Positions 59,178 to 64,000 of a stretch of 64,000 bases of DNA are shown in pieces. The notes under the pieces were generated by a model. That model ran no database searches. It was not told the origin of the DNA and was given only the letters and a program-made list of their open reading frames with translations. The stretch's first letter is position 1; each line of letters starts with the position of its first letter. The position numbers and the translations under genes were made by a program. Source of the stretch: Chrysogorgia sp. JL179-B06 (lineage: Eukaryota; Cnidaria; Anthozoa; Scleralcyonacea; Chrysogorgiidae); NCBI GenBank assembly GCA_035772405.1, contig JAYKKM010000262.1, positions 248,001 to 312,000 on the forward strand. The letters run 5' to 3'.

Positions 59178-62100
59178 GTCGGACTGTGAAAAACCCGCTG
59201 AAAAAAAGACGGGCGCATAAGACGAGTGCAGCCGTTGTCAATTCACTAACAGATGAAGCGACCAACGTTCACGGCTTTTTTAGAGACCAAGAAACACAAC
59301 CTGTAGTCGAAGACCTCGCACCGTCAACGCATCTGTTGGATCGAGCACTGAGAGGGTTCACAAGGTCCTATGGAGTCGAAGTGATTGACGACAGAGACAT
59401 CAATCAGGTAAATGGTAGTAGAAGCGCTGTCACTAACCTTTTGAGACGTGAATTAGGTGAGACCAACGGAATGAAAGTGGTGGAGACAGTCAAAGTCACT
59501 TTTGAGAAAGTTTTAGAACTCAATAAGACCACATACAAAACTGCCTACTTTAACAGCGAAACGTTCGTCGTCATTAACGAGCATGACATCGAGGGTGTCG
59601 CCAATCGTGGGTCGGAACAGATTTTGACGCGGATAGCTGGGTGGTTGTCTGAGGGGTCTGGATGGACTATCGACAAAATAGATGCGCACTACGTCAACGT
59701 CGCTATTTACAGACCTTTGCATGGGAGTAGCTACATTGCGCTGCCAAAGGAGCTGCGCAACAGTATGAGGGGTCTGATAAATGTAAATAACGATGATGAC
59801 AACGAGTGCTTTAGATGGTGTCACCTAGCACATAAGTTTCCTGTTGGAAAAAACTCTGACAGAACGTCGAAGTACGCTAGGCATGTCGGTGAGCTGAACT
59901 ATGACGGAATTGACTTCCCAGTCACACTCAAAGATTACGACAAGATCGAAAAGGCTAACGAAATTAGCATTAATGTTTTTGGGTATGAAAATAAGCAGCC
60001 ATTCCCTGTGTACGTTTCTAAGGAAGCGTACCCTGACCATATGGACCTATTGTTGATAACTAATGACGTAGGCAACAAGCATTATGTGTACATTCGCGAT
60101 TTTAACAAATTCATGTACCGTCAAACAAAGTATAAGGCGAGAAAGCACTTTTGTAGGTATTGTTTGCAGTGTTTCACCCGCGCGGACGTACTTGAAAGCC
60201 ATGTGGAAGTGTGTTTGGTCATCAATGGGAAGCAAGCTATTAAAATGCCACAAAAAGGTGCGAAAGTGAAATACGAGAATTTTAGTAGACAGCTAAATGT
60301 ACCATTTGTGGTGTACGCAGATTTCGAGGCTATCACACAGAAGGTGCACACAGCGACACCATCAAGCGAGACTAGCTACACAAATGCTTACCAGAGGCAC
60401 GTTGACTGTGGTTATGGGTATAAACTGGTTTGTTGCTATGACAATGAGTACAGTAAGCCGGTAAAAGTGTATCGCGGTGAAAACGCAGTTAATAAGTTCA
60501 TTGGGGAAATGCTAGAAGTTGTTGAGTATTGTAAAAAGACATCTGAGAGTCACTTTAACAAAGAGATGACACTGACTGATGCTGATAAGAAGAACTTTGA
60601 CGAGGCTAAAAGTTGTCATATTTGCAGTGTTGAGTACATTAGCGCTGACGTTAGAGTGAGAGACCACTGTCACGTGTCAGGTAAGTACAGAGGGTCTGCA
60701 CATCGTCAGTGTAATGTGAACTTTAAGTTGACTGATAAAATTCCTGTGATCTTTCATAACTTACGCGGCTACGATAGCCATTTCATTATGCAGGAGATTG
60801 GTAAGTTTGGTCAAGACATAAATGTGATACCGAACAACATGGAGAAGTATATGGCGTTCATGCTTGGGAAAAACTTAGTGTTTTTGGACAGCTTTCAGTT
60901 CATGAGTAGTGGTCTAGACAACTTGGTGAGGAACCTACCAAGGGACGCTTTCAAATACACGTCAGAAGTGTTTCACGATGAGGGGTTGGCACTTATGACA
61001 AGAAAGGGGGTCTACCCTTATGATTATATGGACTCCTTTGATAAATTTGATGAATGCGAGCTACCCTCCAAAAAGGACTTTTACAATATTCTGAATGACG
61101 AAGATATTACGGAAGAAATGCACGAGCGCGCCATCGATGTGTGGGACTACTTCGACGTTGAAAGTATGGGTGGGTATCACGACCTGTATTTGAAAAGCGA
61201 TGTGCTCTTGCTTGCCGACGTTTTTGAGAACTTTAGAAAGACATGCCATCGCGAGTATAAATTAGACCCTTGCCATTATTTCACATCGCCCGGATTGGCT
61301 TGGGATGCCATGTTAAAGATGACTGGAGTAGAACTCGAATTATTGTCCGACATCGACATGTTCCAGTTCGTAGAGTTAGGTATGCGTGGTGGTGTGAGCT
61401 ACATATGCAACAGACATGGCGTGGCGAATAATAAATACATGAAGGGGTACGATAAAGCGCAAGAGTCGAAGTATTTGATGTACCTTGACGCCAACAATTT
61501 GTATGGATGGGCAATGAGTCGAAGTCTACCTACGGGCGGCTTCAAGTGGTTGACTGAGAAAGAAATAGAAAAGGTTAATCTACACGACTATCACAACAAT
61601 AGTGAAAAGGGCCTGCTGCTTGAAGTCGACTTGGAGTATCCAGCCCATTTGCATGACCTACATAACGACTACCCGCTGGCTCCTGAGAAGATGGAGATAA
61701 CTGTCGACATGTTGTCGGAGTACTGCACGAAAATCAAAAATAAATTTAATGTGAGTGTTGGCGGCGTGAAAAAGTTGGTGACTAATTTGATGGACAAAAA
61801 AAAGTACGTGTGTCACTATGGAAATCTGCAGTTGTACACAGGTCTTGGACTAAAAATCAAAAAGGTGCATAGGGTCCTACAGTTTGACCAGTCCAAGTGG
61901 CTAGGCAAGTACATCGACTTTAACACAGTCAAGAGAACTGCGGCTAAGAACGCTTTTGAGAAGGACTTCTTCAAGTTGATGAACAACAGTGTGTTTGGAA
62001 AAACAATGGAGAATTTGAGGAAGCGTGTGGATGTAAGATTAGTGACCACCGAGAAAAAGTTAGAAAAGCTTGTCTCAAAGCCTACGTTTGTGTCTTGCAA

Positions 62101-62767
62101 GATATTTAGCGAGAATTTAGTCGCTGTCCACAAAGTCAAAGAGACGCTGACATTAAATAGACCCGCATACGTGGGTATGTGCATACTAGACTTGAGTAAA
62201 ACGCTGATGTATAATTTCCACTATAATTATATTATGAAAAAGTACTCTAGCGACACCTGTAGATTGCACTTCACTGACACTGACAGTCTGTTGTACTCAA
62301 TCAAAACTGGTGACGTTTATTCCGACTTCATGGAGGAGCGCGAAAAGTTTGACAATAGCGATTACCCTGCAGACAACCCGTTCGCTTTCAAAGAGAATAA
62401 GAAAGTTATTGGCAAGATGAAAGACGAGTGCGCTGGAACACCAATTATTGAGTTCGTTGGGTTGCGCAGTAAAATGTATAGCTATTTGAAAGAGGATGGG
62501 GGTGGTGGGAAAACCGCTAAAGGCATTAGAAAGAATATAATTAAAAAAGTGATCAAGCATGAAGATTATAAAAGTGTGTTACTCGAGCAGAAACAGTTGC
62601 GACACACAATGAAGACCATTAGAAGTGTCAAACATCAGCTAGGTAGTTACGAAATTAATAAAGTGTCGCTATCCTGTTTTGATGATAAACGATACCTTTT
62701 AGAAAATGGTATTGACTCCTATGCGTATGGTCACAAAAACATTGAAGTGAGAGGCAACAAACGCTGA
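59174..62767 (+). CDS. polB: Protein-primed family B DNA polymerase
   Basis: 1197 residues, the size usual for Polintons. N-terminal about 350 residues with a zinc finger (CRYCLQCF then HVEVC, 327-347). Exonuclease: YADFEAI (Asp383, Glu385), a Cys/His cluster at 481-513 (CHIC, DHCH, HRQC), FHNLRGYDSHF (Asp534), YLKSD (Asp676). Polymerase: motif A LDANNLYGWAM (Asp772), motif B KLMNNSVFGKTMENLRKR (934-951), motif C FTDTDS (1033-1038). It copies the linear genome from a protein primer at each terminus. All catalytic acids are present. The stop lies in the right inverted repeat. Start chosen as the ATG that overlaps the upstream stop. Confidence 0.95.
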   Translation: MSRTVKNPLKKRRAHKTSAAVVNSLTDEATNVHGFFRDQETQPVVEDLAPSTHLLDRALRGFTRSYGVEVIDDRDINQVNGSRSAVTNLLRRELGETNGMKVVETVKVTFEKVLELNKTTYKTAYFNSETFVVINEHDIEGVANRGSEQILTRIAGWLSEGSGWTIDKIDAHYVNVAIYRPLHGSSYIALPKELRNSMRGLINVNNDDDNECFRWCHLAHKFPVGKNSDRTSKYARHVGELNYDGIDFPVTLKDYDKIEKANEISINVFGYENKQPFPVYVSKEAYPDHMDLLLITNDVGNKHYVYIRDFNKFMYRQTKYKARKHFCRYCLQCFTRADVLESHVEVCLVINGKQAIKMPQKGAKVKYENFSRQLNVPFVVYADFEAITQKVHTATPSSETSYTNAYQRHVDCGYGYKLVCCYDNEYSKPVKVYRGENAVNKFIGEMLEVVEYCKKTSESHFNKEMTLTDADKKNFDEAKSCHICSVEYISADVRVRDHCHVSGKYRGSAHRQCNVNFKLTDKIPVIFHNLRGYDSHFIMQEIGKFGQDINVIPNNMEKYMAFMLGKNLVFLDSFQFMSSGLDNLVRNLPRDAFKYTSEVFHDEGLALMTRKGVYPYDYMDSFDKFDECELPSKKDFYNILNDEDITEEMHERAIDVWDYFDVESMGGYHDLYLKSDVLLLADVFENFRKTCHREYKLDPCHYFTSPGLAWDAMLKMTGVELELLSDIDMFQFVELGMRGGVSYICNRHGVANNKYMKGYDKAQESKYLMYLDANNLYGWAMSRSLPTGGFKWLTEKEIEKVNLHDYHNNSEKGLLLEVDLEYPAHLHDLHNDYPLAPEKMEITVDMLSEYCTKIKNKFNVSVGGVKKLVTNLMDKKKYVCHYGNLQLYTGLGLKIKKVHRVLQFDQSKWLGKYIDFNTVKRTAAKNAFEKDFFKLMNNSVFGKTMENLRKRVDVRLVTTEKKLEKLVSKPTFVSCKIFSENLVAVHKVKETLTLNRPAYVGMCILDLSKTLMYNFHYNYIMKKYSSDTCRLHFTDTDSLLYSIKTGDVYSDFMEEREKFDNSDYPADNPFAFKENKKVIGKMKDECAGTPIIEFVGLRSKMYSYLKEDGGGGKTAKGIRKNIIKKVIKHEDYKSVLLEQKQLRHTMKTIRSVKHQLGSYEINKVSLSCFDDKRYLLENGIDSYAYGHKNIEVRGNKR

Positions 62768-63539
62768 AAATAGTGAACAAACGGACTAATCTATTATTAA
62801 CAGGTGGCAATAACCTAATTTGCATAGCAGGTGGCAATTTTATCACGCGTGAGACACTTTTACGACACATAAATTTGTAAAAATGTTTAAACGACTATTT
62901 TTTAAATGTGATTTGACAAATTTGTGAAAATGTTGAAACGACACTTTCTATTTTTTAAATGTGATTTGACAAATTTGTGAAAATGTTGAAACGACTATTT
63001 TTTAAATGTGATTTGACAAATTTGTGAAAATGTTGAAACGATTATTTTTTAAATGTGATTTGACAAATTTGTGAAAATGTTGAAACGACACTTTCTATTT
63101 TTTAATATGTGGGAGTGAGCTCGTACCACATTTTATTTTTTTAACACGCGAAAATGTTGAAATGACACTTTCTATTTTTTCCTAAATGTAATTTGTGAGA
63201 ATTTTGAAACGACGCTCTCTATTTTTTTAAATATGGCTGAAATGGTGTCAAATTTAGTGAGAGTCGCGATTTAGTATAAATTTGGTATTGTTTCGCTAAT
63301 CTCGCATGTGTTTGACATCAATTTAGTAGAAAACGTGCGAAGGGTGTCTAGATTGACTAACGATCGTTGTAGTAGTATAGCAACTAGGGCTGCGAGCTTA
63401 TTCGACGTCAATCGTGAATATAAACACCAAAACATCGTCAAATTTGTCGAATCGCGATTTGGCAAAATTTGGTGATGTTTTGGTGTTTATATTCACGTTT
63501 GACGTCGATTGAGCTCGCAGCCCTAGTTGCTATACTACT
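62754..63539. repeat. Right terminal inverted repeat (about 786 bp)
   Basis: Reverse complement of 45598-46333, but about 50 bp longer because its array of about 47-bp units (62880-63110) has one more unit. The inner end covers the last codons of polB. Confidence 0.9.
63371..63539. repeat. Terminal hairpin of the right inverted repeat
   Basis: A 169-bp imperfect palindrome, the mirror copy of 45598-45766. Confidence 0.85.
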
Positions 63540-63545
63540 AAGGTT
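63540..63545. repeat. Target-site duplication, right (AAGGTT)
   Basis: Matches 45592-45597. Confidence 0.8.
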
Positions 63546-64000
63546 GCAGATTCGATCCCTGTCTGGGGCTCAGGAAGTTTTCGTGAGTACTAACAGCTTG
63601 TACTGTACTTACTACAAGCAAACTGACAACTTTACTACAGAAAATACTGGGTTTTTGCTGTGGTCTTTCAAGCTATTGCTTAGCTGGCCTTTTTCAGCAT
63701 ACACATAATTTTTTAGTGGCATGCAATGAAAGGCAAACAATCAATATATTTGAAAAATTTACTGATTCTCATTCTGTTATTAACAAATCTTGCAAGTATT
63801 ATCTATTTCAGGTTTGATAACATATCGATATAATATATATAAGAGGTATAAGAATATACCGATCAAACACAAAAGTACCAACTTGGGCTGATAATTCCGT
63901 TAGAAAATTAAACGACCCCCCTGGCAATGAATATAACAAGAATATTGCATATGGCTTTGATAGGGTATCCAGTAAACATAGTCAAAATAATCTGATCTCT
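63546..64000. other. Right flank of the Polinton; no gene
   Basis: Starts with a tRNA-3'-like stretch (GATTCGATCCCTGTCTGGGG, 63550-63569), followed by AT-rich DNA with no supportable frame. Confidence 0.5.

Larger units (their letters stand above)
45598..63539. mobile_element. Polinton/Maverick (adintovirus-like) element, 17.9 kb, apparently intact
   Basis: Bounded by a 6-bp direct repeat and long inverted repeats starting AGTAGTATAG and ending CTATACTACT. Encodes the full diagnostic set: protein-primed DNA polymerase B, retrovirus-like chromodomain integrase, FtsK/A32-type packaging ATPase, double-jelly-roll major capsid and penton-like protein. Genes are packed with gaps of a few bases or overlaps of 4-19 bp, run leftward from 52978 and rightward from 52991, with the thymidine kinase inverted in the right half. 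All long frames are uninterrupted and the two inverted repeats are very similar, which suggests a young insertion or an integrated virus. The intron-free, tightly packed coding contrasts with the spliced host exons elsewhere. No adenain-type protease was recognised. Confidence 0.93.

Overview
This window looks like AT-rich nuclear DNA of an animal, probably an early-branching one. A cnidarian such as an anthozoan is my best guess, with a sponge not excluded. The evidence is spliceosomal GT-AG exons, interstitial TTAGGG-like motifs, and a very mixed transposon load: Polinton/Maverick, Ty3/Gypsy, BEL/Pao, Penelope-like with GIY-YIG, Helitron, Harbinger, a non-LTR element and many foldback MITEs. 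I see no bacterial gene organisation, rRNA, CRISPR array or confident tRNA gene.

Layout. 0-1.4 kb: the end of a BESS-like gene and a broken Harbinger transposase. 2.75-8.3 kb (minus): a three-exon HECT ubiquitin-ligase-like gene with phase-consistent splice sites and one single-base frameshift inside the HECT domain; a 20-bp minisatellite lies just upstream. 12.0-18.8 kb (plus): at least seven phase-matched exons of a P-loop NTPase plus nuclease-like gene resembling the RHS/Crinkler class, with a non-LTR fragment and a BEL/Pao 3' end in its large intron. 19-32 kb: almost gene-free, with large inverted repeats, a 2-kb duplicated block (19.9-22.1 and 30.0-31.9 kb), satellite repeats and two Gypsy remnants. 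32.46-38.43 kb (plus): three phase-matched exons of an unrecognised gene whose 5-kb intron holds a composite Penelope insertion and a Helitron remnant. 38.8-45 kb: Gypsy, non-LTR and BEL/Pao remnants.

The main object is an apparently intact Polinton/Maverick (adintovirus-like) element at 45598-63539. It is 17.9 kb long, with a 6-bp target duplication (AAGGTT), terminal inverted repeats of about 0.74 and 0.79 kb, and no visible frameshift. Leftward genes: a possible myristoylated membrane protein, packaging ATPase, double-jelly-roll capsid protein, two paralogous membrane proteins, chromodomain integrase and penton-like protein. Rightward genes: a 493-aa membrane protein, a fibre-like protein with a phage-type neck motif, two tiny proteins, a BRO-N/nuclease/zinc-finger fusion, four small membrane or zinc proteins and a protein-primed DNA polymerase B. 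A thymidine kinase lies between, on the minus strand. Together they supply replication, integration, DNA packaging and a capsid. The usual adenain-type protease was not found. Unusual points are the thymidine kinase, the fibre motif, a terminal hairpin at each end, tRNA-like symmetric flanks, and a gene duplication that carried along the tail of the integrase gene.
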